Shown here: one piece after another, positions 25,168 through 34,435 of the stretch
Layout of the letters: each line of letters begins with the position of its first letter
Numbering within the stretch: the stretch's first letter is position 1
Source: Bdellovibrio sp. CG22_combo_CG10-13_8_21_14_all_39_27
GTDB lineage: Bacteria > Bdellovibrionota > Bacteriovoracia > Bacteriovoracales > Bacteriovoracaceae
Direction of reading: 5' to 3'
DNA: 47,663 nucleotides
Assembly (NCBI GenBank): GCA_002786715.1
Contig: PCTW01000043.1
Location: forward strand, 124,628 to 172,290
The notes under the pieces: model-generated
Database searches by the model: none
The model's input: only the letters and a program-made list of their open reading frames with translations
What the model was told of the DNA's origin: nothing
Translations under genes and position numbers: made by a program

Positions 25168-25932
25168 ATGGCGAAGAAAAATGTCGGTCACAAATATCAC
25201 GATGACGAAGAAAAAATTTGCGGATTCCATGCCGCTCAAAAAGCTTTTGTTAAAAGAGGCCAGTCGGTAGCAAAGGTTTTTATCGAGGAAAAAAGACTCA
25301 AGTCTTTCAGTGAAATGTTAAAGTTTTGTGCCCAAAACAAAATTGCCTATAAAGTTGTCAGCGATCAAGAACTTAAAAAAGTAACCTCTTCAGAACATCA
25401 CGAAGGCATTTGCGTTTTTCTCAAACCTCGTAAAAAAGTTGAAATTGATCAACTCCTTCACAAGTTTGGAAAAGTCGAAAAAGCGCTCGTCGTCGCCCTT
25501 CATCAAGCCCAAAACCCCCACAATATCGGGGCCATTTTGCGAGTGGCAGCTCACTTTGGAGCCGATGCCATGCTGCTTGAATCACAGTCTCAAAATCTGA
25601 CTCCGTCGAGTTATCGAATTGCTGAAGGTGGTGCTGAGTTTGTTCCTACTTTATTCACAGATCATCTGCTCGATGTGCTCGGACAATTTAAAGAAGCTGG
25701 CTTTAGTATTTACTCTACCTCCAGTCATCAAAGCGGCAATCTCTATCAAACCAATTTTGCTAAAAAGTCTATCATCTTAATGGGCAAGGAAGATGTTGGT
25801 TTACCTCATGACCTTTTTAAAATGGGACAGCCCTTAAGCATTCCAGGTACTGGAAATGTGGAAAGTTTAAACCTCTCTACAGCGACTTCCATTCTGATGT
25901 CCGAATTCAGACGCCAGATTCCTTTAAAATAG
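25168..25932 (+). CDS. rlmB: TrmH/SpoU-family RNA 2'-O-methyltransferase (RlmB-like)
   Basis: A 254-residue SPOUT methyltransferase with an N-terminal substrate-binding domain (ICGFHAAQKAF, HHEGICVFLKP) and a C-terminal knotted domain containing NPHNIGAILR (116-125), LMGKEDVGLP and IPGTGNVESLNLSTATSI. This layout is that of RlmB, which methylates a G in 23S rRNA; other 2'-O targets cannot be excluded. It starts with ATG after an AAGG-type Shine-Dalgarno. Divergent from aroK. Confidence 0.9.
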   Translation: MAKKNVGHKYHDDEEKICGFHAAQKAFVKRGQSVAKVFIEEKRLKSFSEMLKFCAQNKIAYKVVSDQELKKVTSSEHHEGICVFLKPRKKVEIDQLLHKFGKVEKALVVALHQAQNPHNIGAILRVAAHFGADAMLLESQSQNLTPSSYRIAEGGAEFVPTLFTDHLLDVLGQFKEAGFSIYSTSSHQSGNLYQTNFAKKSIILMGKEDVGLPHDLFKMGQPLSIPGTGNVESLNLSTATSILMSEFRRQIPLK

Positions 25933-26008
25933 CTTGTAACTTTTTCAGGGTTCCCTCACAAATCGATTCCTCCTAGATAAGCTGACAACCTATATTAGGA
26001 GATTTTTT

Positions 26009-26533
26009 ATGAAGAACTCATTTTTAGTTTTGGCCTTAGCATTTACCATCCTAGGCTGTAGCAAAGAAATAAAACAAGAATCAAAAACCTGCACATATAA
26101 TGGTCAACCTGTTGATTGCTCTCGCCTCGAAGGCAACGGACAAGGAACAGGAAATGTTAACACCTCTCTCGGTGATCCTTTAAAAGTAGAGTCGCAAGTT
26201 CTCTACGACATCACCGAAGAAAATGGCCGCGAATTTTTCAACGTTTTAAATGATGTAAATACCCAAGCAAGCAATAACTCAGGTCTTACTTGCGGGCTCC
26301 AAATTCCCCGTGGACGCTATGAAATTGAGCTCTATGAGAAGAACAGGGTCATAATTAAGACCGATAACGGTGAACAGATCTACAAATACAAAATGGGAAG
26401 TGCACGAAGTGCCAGCAATAAGTTCAACGGAATTTGGGTCAATGAAGAACGCCAAGATCAAGTTCGAATGGTCACAACCCTGACATTCAACAATCGTTTT
26501 TTAATGGCAAGGCTAGATTGTATTCCTCAATAA
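26009..26533 (+). CDS. Predicted lipoprotein of unknown function
   Basis: A 174-residue lipoprotein: signal peptide ending in ILG-C (Cys17) and then a short polar linker with two further Cys (TCTYNGQPVDC). The folded part seems beta-rich (GRYEIELYEKNRVIIKTDNG) with a late CIPQ end. No family recognised. AGGAG 6 nt upstream supports the start. It is followed 19 bp later by yceD. Confidence 0.7.
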   Translation: MKNSFLVLALAFTILGCSKEIKQESKTCTYNGQPVDCSRLEGNGQGTGNVNTSLGDPLKVESQVLYDITEENGREFFNVLNDVNTQASNNSGLTCGLQIPRGRYEIELYEKNRVIIKTDNGEQIYKYKMGSARSASNKFNGIWVNEERQDQVRMVTTLTFNNRFLMARLDCIPQ

Positions 26534-26552
26534 ATTGCGATAAAGAAAGCGT

Positions 26553-27113
26553 ATGATGAAACAAAAGATACAATTATCAGACTATGAAGTGGATGAAACC
26601 TATGAATTCGTGGCAAAAAACTCCACGGATCCTTGGATTTCAGACATTCTCAATGAACTTGAAGCAGATATTGATAAGAGTGAGCCTTTCAAAAAAGGTA
26701 AGCTCGAAATTAGTTTTGAAGTCCTTCGTCGAGTGGCAAAACCACTTGCCGATCACCTTACAATTAAAGGTTATTTTGAAGCCGATTATCAGACTCCCTG
26801 TGTTCGCTGTTTAAAACTTACGGATCAACACATTGAGAGTGATATTTTTGGAGCTTGGGTCAATGAAAGCTTAATGAAGCTTCCTGAATTTGAAGACGAA
26901 TGTTTTCGTATTAATGGTCACGAATATGACCTTTATACTTTAGATAAAGGGGCCATCGACTTAAAAGAATTCATTCATGAACAAGTTTTCATGAATGTGC
27001 CTTTCCTGCCTCTCCATGATGAGAATTGTAAAGGATTATGCCAAAAATGTGGCGTAAACCTCAACGAAACAAGTTGTTCTCACCAGTCTGAGATGGATTC
27101 GCCGCAGCATTAG
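26553..27113 (+). CDS. yceD: YceD/DUF177 protein (23S rRNA accumulation protein)
   Basis: A 186-residue DUF177 protein. The family's two Cys clusters are present: PCVRCLK in the centre and CKGLCQKCG...C near the end, likely binding a metal. YceD is needed for 23S rRNA accumulation and nearly always precedes rpmF, as here (81 bp apart). The start is the first of two ATG codons. A 6-bp hairpin follows directly after the stop. Confidence 0.9.
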   Translation: MMKQKIQLSDYEVDETYEFVAKNSTDPWISDILNELEADIDKSEPFKKGKLEISFEVLRRVAKPLADHLTIKGYFEADYQTPCVRCLKLTDQHIESDIFGAWVNESLMKLPEFEDECFRINGHEYDLYTLDKGAIDLKEFIHEQVFMNVPFLPLHDENCKGLCQKCGVNLNETSCSHQSEMDSPQH

Positions 27114-27125
27114 TAAAAAAGGGTT

Positions 27126-27141
27126 GCACTTTCGTAAGTGC
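27126..27141 (+). other. Small hairpin between yceD and rpmF
   Basis: GCACTT/AAGTGC with a TCGT loop, 13 nt after the yceD stop and about 50 nt before rpmF. No U-run follows, so it does not look like a terminator. It may be an RNA-processing or leader element. Confidence 0.4.
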
Positions 27142-27193
27142 TATCGTAAATATCTTGGACTTATTTGTTGAAATTGATCAATTTGGAGTTGAT

Positions 27194-27409
27194 ATGGCAG
27201 TTCCTAAGAAACGTGTATCTGTATCGAGAAGAGGCCTTCGTCATGCAGGACAACACCACAAACTTTATAGAAAGCACCCGATGACTTGTTCAAACTGTGG
27301 AGCGACAACTATGCCTCACACAGCATGTTCTTCATGTGGACAGTATAAAGGTAAAGCAATTATTGACGTAAAAGTAGTTGAAGAAGTCCAAGCTAACGCG
27401 GACGCCTAA
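27194..27409 (+). CDS. rpmF: 50S ribosomal protein L32
   Basis: A 71-residue L32 of the zinc-binding type: AVPKKRVSVSRRGLRHAG start, then C-x2-C (C32, C35) and C-x2-C (C45, C48). The start is ATG at 27194 with TTTGGAG upstream; 13 codons of upstream frame are leader. It follows yceD and ends at a strong terminator, so unlike in E. coli it is not directly joined to plsX-fabH. Confidence 0.97.
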   Translation: MAVPKKRVSVSRRGLRHAGQHHKLYRKHPMTCSNCGATTMPHTACSSCGQYKGKAIIDVKVVEEVQANADA

Positions 27410-27450
27410 TTATCCTACTTGTCATTTAAGACTTTTTTAAAAACAATACG

Positions 27451-27479
27451 AGGGCCTAATTAAGTTAGGCCCTTTTTAT
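27451..27479 (+). terminator. Intrinsic terminator after rpmF
   Basis: Eight-bp stem GGGCCTAA/TTAGGCCC (27452-27472) with a TTAAG loop and a short T-run. It separates the yceD-rpmF transcript from the fab genes. Confidence 0.85.
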
Positions 27480-27498
27480 TTTAAACATTGAGTACGAC

Positions 27499-28500
27499 AT
27501 GACCGAAATCAAAACAAAGATCCTAGGTACCGGAATTTATCTCCCAAAAAAAGTTGTTACCAATCTTGACCTTGAAAAAGTAATCGATACATCTGATCAG
27601 TGGATATTTGAAAGAACAGGTATTCGTGCCCGTCGCATTTGTTCAACAGAAGGTGGAGAATGGCCTACCGATATGGCCATGCACGCTAGCTGGAAAGCGC
27701 TAGAGACGGCGCGCCTTCAACCCAATGACATTGATATGATTATTTTTGCTTCAGTAACTCCTGATCAAAAATTACCGAACTCGGCTTCCCTTCTCCAACA
27801 AAAACTTGGCATCACCAATAATTGTGCCTGTATGGATATTGCCGTTGCTTGTTCTGGCTTCGTTTACGGCGTGAACATGGCCAACTCTTTTATTAAAACG
27901 GGAATGGCGAAAAATGTTCTGGTTGTAGGATCAGAGATGCTCTCGCGCGAAGTTGATTGGAATGACAGAACCATCTGCATTCTTTTCGGTGACGGATGTG
28001 GCGTAGGAATTGTGGGGCGCTCTGAAGAAGGTGATGAATCTCAAATTCTCTCCACTCATTTAGGTTCAGATGGTTCCGGCAAAGAATTCTTCAATCAACC
28101 TGTTGGTGGTGCGGTTGAACCAATCACTGAAACCCATATTAAAGAAGGTACTCACTTCATGCGCATGAAAGGCAAAGAAATGTTTAAAGTGGCCACTCGC
28201 ACTTTAGCAGACAATGCCAAGATCGTGCTTGAACGTGCAGGCATGACTCTCGATCAAGTCGACTGGGTAGTTCCTCACCAAGCTAATATTCGCATTATTG
28301 AAACAACTGCCAATCTCATTGGCATTTCTATGGATAAAGTTATCGTTAACATCGAAAATTACGGAAACACATCAGCTGCGACTGTGCCCATTGCTTTTCA
28401 CGAAGCCATTGAATCAGGAAAAATTAAACGCGGTGATGTTGTGATTCTTGATGCCTTCGGTGCTGGCCTAACTTTTGGTGCAACTCTTCTCCGTTACTAG
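27499..28500 (+). CDS. fabH: Beta-ketoacyl-ACP synthase III
   Basis: A 333-residue condensing enzyme that starts fatty-acid synthesis from acyl-CoA and malonyl-ACP. The catalytic triad is Cys118 (VACSGFVYG), His260 (VPHQANIRI) and Asn290 (NYGNTSAA). It begins just after the rpmF terminator, so it should have its own promoter. It is first in a fabH-fabD-fabG-acpP-fabF cluster; plsX, usual before fabH, is absent here. Confidence 0.96.
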   Translation: MTEIKTKILGTGIYLPKKVVTNLDLEKVIDTSDQWIFERTGIRARRICSTEGGEWPTDMAMHASWKALETARLQPNDIDMIIFASVTPDQKLPNSASLLQQKLGITNNCACMDIAVACSGFVYGVNMANSFIKTGMAKNVLVVGSEMLSREVDWNDRTICILFGDGCGVGIVGRSEEGDESQILSTHLGSDGSGKEFFNQPVGGAVEPITETHIKEGTHFMRMKGKEMFKVATRTLADNAKIVLERAGMTLDQVDWVVPHQANIRIIETTANLIGISMDKVIVNIENYGNTSAATVPIAFHEAIESGKIKRGDVVILDAFGAGLTFGATLLRY

Positions 28501-28510
28501 GGGCCAATCA

Positions 28511-29464
28511 ATGACAAAATCAGTAACTCTTTTATTTCCTGGTCAAGGGTCTCAATACATCGGTATGGGCTCACAGCTCAAAGGTCATCCCAGCTTTGAA
28601 TTTTTAAACAAAGCGGATAAGGCCTTAGGCTATTCGATTTCAAAAATTATGATCGAAGGTCCTGAGGACGAGTTAAAGCTGACTCAAAATACACAGCCGG
28701 CCATCCTCGCCCACTCCGTTGCTCTCTATGACAAACTGCTTGAGCTGCTCAAAAATAAAAATATCAAAGTTGATCGTGTGCTTGGCCATTCGGTTGGTGA
28801 GTATGCTGCTTTAGTTGCGGCCAAGGCCATCTCTTTTGAAGATGCCGTTCGCGCCGTTCACTATCGCGGAAAATTCATGCAAGAAGCTGTGCCTGTTGGT
28901 AAAGGCAAAATGGTTGCGGTCCTCAAAGTTTCAGAGGAAAAAGTTATTGAAGCTTGCAAAGCAGTCTCTCAACCTGGCAGCGAAGTCATGCCGGCCAATT
29001 TTAATGACCCTGAACAAATCGTTATTTCTGGAGAAGCTGAAGCTTGCATTCGCGCCATGAAATGGTTTGAAGAAAATATTAAGGAAGGCTATCGCTGTGT
29101 TGAACTCAACGTTTCAGCTCCATTCCATTCTTCGCTCATGAAACCTGCTGCTGACAAATTGAAAGCAGAAGTTTTAGATAAGGTTGAATTCCGTTCAACT
29201 TTCTATCCCTACATCGCTAACATCGACGCTCACGAGTACCCAGCGGACACCAATCCTGAAAAGGTGAAAGAAAATCTTTTCAAGCAAGTTGATGGTTCTG
29301 TTTTATGGACTCAAAGTTTTAAACAATTAAGCGACGATACTTTGTGTATCGAAGTTGGACCTGGTCGAGTTCTGATGGGACTCGCTCGCAAAATAAACCG
29401 CAATATCAAAGTGATTCCTCTCGACAAGGAAGGATCATTTGAGGAACTGGAGGCACTTTTATGA
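28511..29464 (+). CDS. fabD: Malonyl-CoA:ACP transacylase
   Basis: A 317-residue FabD with FPGQGSQYIGMG (9-20), nucleophile Ser94 (LGHSVGEYAALVA) and catalytic His206 (SAPFHSSLM). It loads malonate onto ACP. The start is ATG at 28511, 10 nt after the fabH stop; the longer frame from 28475 lies inside fabH. Its stop overlaps fabG as ATGA. Confidence 0.96.
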   Translation: MTKSVTLLFPGQGSQYIGMGSQLKGHPSFEFLNKADKALGYSISKIMIEGPEDELKLTQNTQPAILAHSVALYDKLLELLKNKNIKVDRVLGHSVGEYAALVAAKAISFEDAVRAVHYRGKFMQEAVPVGKGKMVAVLKVSEEKVIEACKAVSQPGSEVMPANFNDPEQIVISGEAEACIRAMKWFEENIKEGYRCVELNVSAPFHSSLMKPAADKLKAEVLDKVEFRSTFYPYIANIDAHEYPADTNPEKVKENLFKQVDGSVLWTQSFKQLSDDTLCIEVGPGRVLMGLARKINRNIKVIPLDKEGSFEELEALL

Positions 29465-30225
29465 AGGCCAAATTTCACGATCTCGAAGCCAAAGTTATTC
29501 TCGTCACTGGCGCCACTCGCGGCATCGGTCGCTCTATTGCCGAATCATTAGCATCTCAAGGTGCTCATGTCGTTTTCAATTATCGCGAAGGCAAAGAGGC
29601 CATCGCCAATGAACTCTGCGAGAAACTAAAGACTCTCGGGGCAAAAAATGCAACAGCGATTATGTTTGATGTGACTAATACTGAGCAGATGAAAAATGCG
29701 CTCGATACTTTTCACAAAGATCATCCTCCGATTACTGGTCTTGTGAACAATGCGGGTATTTCAAAAGATACCTTGATGTTGAGACTGAAAGAAGATGAGC
29801 TCTCTCAAATCATCGATACCAATTTAAAATCGGCGATCATGATTACTCAAATCCTTTCTCGTACATTTTTAAAAGCAGAAAATGTTTCAATCGTAAATAT
29901 GAGTTCAATCGTAGGCTTGATGGGAAATGCTTCTCAGGTTGCCTACTCTGCTTCAAAGGCCGGATTGATTGGTTTCACCAAGTCTTATGCCAAAGAAATG
30001 GCGGCCAAAAATGTTCGTTGTAATGCCATTTGCCCAGGCTTCATTGCCACCGATATGACTGACGCTTTAAATGAAGCGGCCAAAGAAAGCTATTTAAGCT
30101 CCATCCCCTTGAAAAGATTCGGGGAGAGCTCAGAAGTGGCCGATTTGGTGAGCTTTTTATTAAGCGGCGCGTCTTCCTATATTACAGGGGAAACTATAAA
30201 AATCGACGGTGGTCTGTACATTTAA
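29461..30225 (+). CDS. fabG: 3-oxoacyl-ACP reductase
   Basis: A 254-residue short-chain dehydrogenase: cofactor motif TGATRGIG (16-23), NNAG (96-99), catalytic Ser149 (NMSSIVG), Tyr162 and Lys166 (YSASK), and the FabG-typical GFIATDM. It reduces 3-ketoacyl-ACP with NADPH. ATG overlaps the fabD stop (ATGA), pointing to coupled translation. Confidence 0.95.
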   Translation: MKAKFHDLEAKVILVTGATRGIGRSIAESLASQGAHVVFNYREGKEAIANELCEKLKTLGAKNATAIMFDVTNTEQMKNALDTFHKDHPPITGLVNNAGISKDTLMLRLKEDELSQIIDTNLKSAIMITQILSRTFLKAENVSIVNMSSIVGLMGNASQVAYSASKAGLIGFTKSYAKEMAAKNVRCNAICPGFIATDMTDALNEAAKESYLSSIPLKRFGESSEVADLVSFLLSGASSYITGETIKIDGGLYI

Positions 30226-30281
30226 TTTAATACTGTGTAAGTTACCGTAATTCTAAGCAATCGATTGAAGGAGAAACTCTC

Positions 30282-30509
30282 ATGATGCAAGAAAAAGTGA
30301 TGAAACTGATCTCTGAAGCAACAAAAGTAGATTTAGGCAAAATTAAGCCTGAGACGAGTTTTGTTGATGATCTTAACCTCGACTCACTCGACATCGTTGA
30401 ACTAATGATGAAGATGGAAGACGAATTTGGAATTGAAATTCCAGAAGAAGACGCTGAAGGCTTGAAAAAAGTTGATGACGTCGTCAAGTATATCGAAGCA
30501 AAGCAATAA
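30282..30509 (+). CDS. acpP: Acyl carrier protein
   Basis: A 75-residue acidic helical protein with the phosphopantetheine attachment site Asp34-Ser35-Leu36 (LNLDSLDIVEL) and ACP-typical EDEFGIEIPEEDAE. It carries acyl chains in fatty-acid and lipid synthesis. Two ATG codons begin it; GAAGGAGA precedes. It has 56 bp of leader after fabG and is followed by a hairpin terminator before fabF. Confidence 0.97.
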   Translation: MMQEKVMKLISEATKVDLGKIKPETSFVDDLNLDSLDIVELMMKMEDEFGIEIPEEDAEGLKKVDDVVKYIEAKQ

Positions 30510-30514
30510 TAAGC

Positions 30515-30541
30515 TAAGGCCCTTCGGGGCCTTTTTTGCTT
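30515..30541 (+). terminator. Intrinsic terminator between acpP and fabF
   Basis: Seven-bp stem AAGGCCC/GGGCCTT with a stable TTCG loop (30516-30533) and T-run. It probably ends the abundant acpP transcript and makes fabF depend on read-through or its own promoter. Confidence 0.85.
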
Positions 30542-30591
30542 TTTAGAGCTGACAAAAATTTTAATTATCATTTCTAACAGGATGATCATTT

Positions 30592-31851
30592 ATGACTTTC
30601 AAACCACGAAGAGTCGCTATTACTGGAATGGGAGCCATCTGCGGATTGGGTCTTAACCTCAAAGAAGTTTGGGGAGGAGTACTCGAAGGCCGTCCAGGCA
30701 TTACGAAAATCGAAAACATTAATACTGAAAATCTCGGCGTTCATATCGCCGGAGAAGTTAAAAATTTTAAAATGACAGAAGAACTCCTTCCTGAAAAAGA
30801 ATGGAGTCGCTACGACACATTTATCCATTATGGATTAAGTGCTACCAATGAAGCTCTCATCCAAGCAGGACTCAAAGATAATTTCGCTGGATACAATGCT
30901 GAAAATATTGGCGCCATCATGGGTGTTGGTATGGGTGGTTTTCCTCAGATTGAAAGCACTCATAGTACTTTTTTAGAAAAAGGGGCGAGAAGAGTTTCTC
31001 CTTTTTTCATACCTGGAATTATTCCTAATATGGCGACAGGATTGATCACTCTCCAATTTGGAATGAAAGGTCTGAACTACACAATTTCTTCCGCCTGCGC
31101 TTCTGCCGCTCACGCCATCACTGCAGCTGCTTATGAAATTATGATGGGTAGACAAGAAGTAATGATCACTGGAGGAACCGAAAGTGTCGTCACTGCACTT
31201 CCACTCTCTGGCTTTAATAATATGAAGGCCCTTTCCAAAAGAAATGATGAACCAGGAAAAGCATCTCGTCCCTTTGATGTTGCTCGTGATGGTTTCGTTA
31301 TGGGTGAAGGCGCCGGAGTTTTGATTCTTGAAGATTTAGAAAAAGCGATAGCTCGTGGAGCGACTATTTACGCTGAAGTCGTAGGCCATGGTGCTACTTC
31401 TGATGCCTATCATATCACTGCACCTCATCCGGAAGGCGAAGGCGCAAGAAGATGTATGGCGATGGCCGTGAAAACAGCAGGCATTACTCCTGACCAAGTA
31501 GGATATGTGAATGCTCACGGAACCTCTACTCCTCTAGGTGATATTGGTGAAACAAATGCGATTAAAAAAACTTTTGGCGAACATGCTCACAGCATGTTTG
31601 TGAGTTCGACAAAATCAATGACTGGCCACCTCCTTGGAGCGGCTGGTGGTATCGAGAGTATCTTTTGTACGATGGCCCTTCATGAAGGGATCATTCCTCC
31701 AACAATTAATCTCGATAACCAAGACCCGCAGTGTGATTTGAATTATGTTCCTCACAAACCGGTTAAGGCCAATATTGAATATGCTCTTAACAACTCATTT
31801 GGCTTTGGTGGTACGAACTCTTCACTCGTTCTCAAGAAATATATAAAATAA
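30592..31851 (+). CDS. fabF: Beta-ketoacyl-ACP synthase II
   Basis: A 419-residue elongating condensing enzyme with Cys169 ([10 protein letters not shown]), His309 ([12 protein letters not shown]) and His346 ([12 protein letters not shown]), the Cys-His-His triad of KAS I/II. It elongates acyl-ACP chains. It follows acpP across a terminator and sits 11 bp upstream of glyA. Confidence 0.96.
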   Translation: MTFKPRRVAITGMGAICGLGLNLKEVWGGVLEGRPGITKIENINTENLGVHIAGEVKNFKMTEELLPEKEWSRYDTFIHYGLSATNEALIQAGLKDNFAGYNAENIGAIMGVGMGGFPQIESTHSTFLEKGARRVSPFFIPGIIPNMATGLITLQFGMKGLNYTISSACASAAHAITAAAYEIMMGRQEVMITGGTESVVTALPLSGFNNMKALSKRNDEPGKASRPFDVARDGFVMGEGAGVLILEDLEKAIARGATIYAEVVGHGATSDAYHITAPHPEGEGARRCMAMAVKTAGITPDQVGYVNAHGTSTPLGDIGETNAIKKTFGEHAHSMFVSSTKSMTGHLLGAAGGIESIFCTMALHEGIIPPTINLDNQDPQCDLNYVPHKPVKANIEYALNNSFGFGGTNSSLVLKKYIK

Positions 31852-31862
31852 TTGGAGAATTA

Positions 31863-33125
31863 ATGTTTGATTTTAAAAGTGATAATTTAAATTCAGTAGA
31901 TCCTGAAATTGCGGCCATTATCGAGAGCGAACGCCATCGCCAAGAAGAAGGCTTAGAACTTATTGCTTCAGAAAATTACACATCACCTGCTGTCATGATG
32001 GCCCAAGGATCAATCCTGACCAACAAGTACGCAGAAGGATATCCTAAAAAAAGATATTACGGTGGCTGTGAAAACGTCGATCGCGCAGAAGCACTTGCGA
32101 TTGAGAGAGTAAAAAAGCTTTTTGGTTGTGAGTTCGCGAATGTTCAACCCCATTCAGGCTCACAGGCCAATATGGCGGTTTATTTTTCAGCGTTATCCCA
32201 TGGCGATACTGTCTTAGGTATGGACCTCTCACAAGGCGGTCACCTCACTCACGGTTCACCTGTAAACTTCTCTGGAAAACTTTTTAAGTTTGCTTCTTAT
32301 GGTCTCAATTTAGAAACTGAACTTCTTGACTATGATCAGATTCAAGCATTGGCCCTTGAGCACAAGCCAAAAATGATTGTGGCGGGAGCATCGGCTTATT
32401 CTCGTAAGTTAGATTTTGAAAAATTTAGAAAGATCGCCGACAGTGTTGGCGCCTATCTTATGGTGGACATGGCCCATATCGCAGGCTTAGTTGCCGCAGG
32501 CGTTCATCCTTCACCGTTTCCTCACGCCCATTTTGTGACTTCAACGACTCATAAAACATTGAGAGGTCCTCGCGGCGGTATAATATTAACCAATGACGAA
32601 GAATTGGCGAAAAAAATTAATTCAAATATTTTTCCAGGCATCCAAGGTGGACCTCTTGAACATGTGATTGCAGCTAAAGCAGTGGCATTTTTAGAAGCGC
32701 TCAAGCCTGAATTTAAAACTTATCAAGAACAAGTGATAAAGAATACTCAAGCTCTAGCCTCATCGCTTCAAAGGCATGGAATTGAGCTTGTTTCAAATGG
32801 CTCTGATAATCACCTTATTCTAGTTAAAACTGATTCCGTGAATCTCTCTGGTAAAGACAGTGAAAAGATTCTCGAGGCAGCTGGAATTACTTGTAACAAA
32901 AATATGGTTCCTGGGGATAAGCGTTCTCCTTTTATTACTTCAGGTATTCGCCTCGGAACTCCTGCTATTACCACTCGCGGAATGAAAGAAACTCACATGA
33001 TTCAAGTGGCAGATTGGATTGCGAAGGCTTTGAAAAATTCTCAAGACCTCAAGGTCCATGAGCAAATTAAAAATGAAGTTCAAGCTTTATGCAGGGATTT
33101 TCCAGTCTATAAAGGAATGAACTAA
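31863..33125 (+). CDS. glyA: Serine hydroxymethyltransferase
   Basis: A 420-residue PLP enzyme interconverting serine and glycine with folate one-carbon transfer. The PLP Lys is K231 in [38 protein letters not shown] and [11 protein letters not shown] are further signatures. TTGGAG precedes ATG. Its stop is immediately followed by the nrdR start (TAA-ATG). Confidence 0.97.
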   Translation: MFDFKSDNLNSVDPEIAAIIESERHRQEEGLELIASENYTSPAVMMAQGSILTNKYAEGYPKKRYYGGCENVDRAEALAIERVKKLFGCEFANVQPHSGSQANMAVYFSALSHGDTVLGMDLSQGGHLTHGSPVNFSGKLFKFASYGLNLETELLDYDQIQALALEHKPKMIVAGASAYSRKLDFEKFRKIADSVGAYLMVDMAHIAGLVAAGVHPSPFPHAHFVTSTTHKTLRGPRGGIILTNDEELAKKINSNIFPGIQGGPLEHVIAAKAVAFLEALKPEFKTYQEQVIKNTQALASSLQRHGIELVSNGSDNHLILVKTDSVNLSGKDSEKILEAAGITCNKNMVPGDKRSPFITSGIRLGTPAITTRGMKETHMIQVADWIAKALKNSQDLKVHEQIKNEVQALCRDFPVYKGMN

Positions 33126-33602
33126 ATGTATTGTCCTACCTGCCATCATCAAGATACTAAAGTTATTGATACTCGTATCTTTAATGATGGACTCAGTATT
33201 CGTCGCCGAAGAAAGTGTGAAGCTTGTGAGAAACGATTCACAACTTATGAGAATGTCGAATTAGAAACACCAACAATTGTTAAACATGACGGTAGACGTG
33301 AAGCTTTCAATGGGGAAAAAATCCTCAAAGGCTTATCAAAAGCTTGTCAAAAAAGACCGATCTCCAGTGAAGATATTCATTCGATTATAGAATCAGTAAA
33401 GAAAACGATTAGTGAAATTGGCTCGAAAGAAGTTCCCTCAAAGCTTATTGGGGAAATAGTTATGGAAAATCTCCATCACTTAGACCCAGTGGCTTTTGTT
33501 CGCTTCGCTTCATTCTATTGGGATTTTAAAGATATTAATGGTTTTGTAAAAACGCTCCAAAACAATAAGCTTATTGAGAAAGAAGATAATCATGTCCAAT
33601 AA
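33126..33602 (+). CDS. nrdR: Transcriptional repressor NrdR
   Basis: A 158-residue NrdR: an N-terminal zinc ribbon (C3-x2-C6 and C31-x2-C34 with the Arg-rich SIRRRRKCE between) and an ATP-cone (about 50-140, IVKHDGRREAFNGEKIL). It represses ribonucleotide reductase genes according to nucleotide state. It is directly downstream of glyA and overlaps nusB by 11 bp. Confidence 0.96.
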   Translation: MYCPTCHHQDTKVIDTRIFNDGLSIRRRRKCEACEKRFTTYENVELETPTIVKHDGRREAFNGEKILKGLSKACQKRPISSEDIHSIIESVKKTISEIGSKEVPSKLIGEIVMENLHHLDPVAFVRFASFYWDFKDINGFVKTLQNNKLIEKEDNHVQ

Positions 33603-34056
33603 AAGATCAGTTGCAAGAACTTTTGCATTCCAGTTTCTTTACCATCTCCAACTTCCCGAATTTGAGAGGCTCATGTCGAATCAAGAAATTGATGCAGCTG
33701 AGATGAGTGAACAAATCGAAGAGTTTTATCTATCCTACGTTGAGAAAGATAATGATCATTTCGGAGCACCACTAGACTCGGAACAAAGAATGTTTGCGGA
33801 GAGCCTCATTCAAGCAAGCTTTGCTCATAGTGATGAACTTAAGAAAAAAGTCATCTCCTGTTTAAAAAACTGGAAATGGGAATCTCTTGATAAAGTCGAC
33901 AGAGCGATTCTTTTACTCGGAGCTGCCGAAATAAAGATTTTGCAAAACACTCCTAATCAAGTTGTCATCAATGAATGCATTGAAATGGCAAAAAAGTTTG
34001 GCTCAACTGAATCCTTTTCATTTATCAATGGTGTACTAGATGCTCTTGCCAAATGA
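33592..34056 (+). CDS. nusB: Transcription antitermination factor NusB
   Basis: A 154-residue helical RNA-binding protein. KRSVARTFAFQFLYHLQ at the N-terminus and DKVDRAILLLGAAEIKIL...VVINECIEMAKKFG...FINGVLDALAK at the C-terminus are family-typical. It acts in rRNA antitermination with NusE. The start is ATG at 33592 inside the last codons of nrdR. The usual ribD/ribH genes between nrdR and nusB are absent. Confidence 0.95.
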   Translation: MSNKRSVARTFAFQFLYHLQLPEFERLMSNQEIDAAEMSEQIEEFYLSYVEKDNDHFGAPLDSEQRMFAESLIQASFAHSDELKKKVISCLKNWKWESLDKVDRAILLLGAAEIKILQNTPNQVVINECIEMAKKFGSTESFSFINGVLDALAK

Positions 34057-34435
34057 ACAAGATAAGCTTTTAAGACTCGTTGATGAAAACTGCTTGGCCA
34101 TTATTTGGCTTCATGAAGGCTCGTTAACCGATCAAATACCTTATTTTTCTGAAATTAATTACCTCAGCAATGGACTAATCCTCCAATCACTTGAAAATGA
34201 CCAAATCGATGTTCACTTATTTCATTCTAATAATTTTTCGAAACCCTTATATATATACTTTTTAAACTCAAATATCCCTGATCTTATTAAAAAAGTTGAT
34301 TCTATCACTTCAATCATCAAGAAAGAAAAAGAAGAAAATTCTCATTTGATTATCCTAGAACCTAAAAGTTCGCACCACGGAAAGCAAATTAAATCACAAT
34401 ATTCAAAGTACCATTTTCAGATTATTCATTACTAA
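34040..34435 (+). CDS. Hypothetical protein overlapping nusB
   Basis: A 131-residue frame that begins inside the last six codons of nusB and ends overlapping the convergent response-regulator stop by 4 bp. Composition looks like a real soluble protein (mixed charged and hydrophobic, no low complexity), but I recognise no family. The coupled start supports expression with nusB. Confidence 0.55.
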   Translation: MLLPNEQDKLLRLVDENCLAIIWLHEGSLTDQIPYFSEINYLSNGLILQSLENDQIDVHLFHSNNFSKPLYIYFLNSNIPDLIKKVDSITSIIKKEKEENSHLIILEPKSSHHGKQIKSQYSKYHFQIIHY

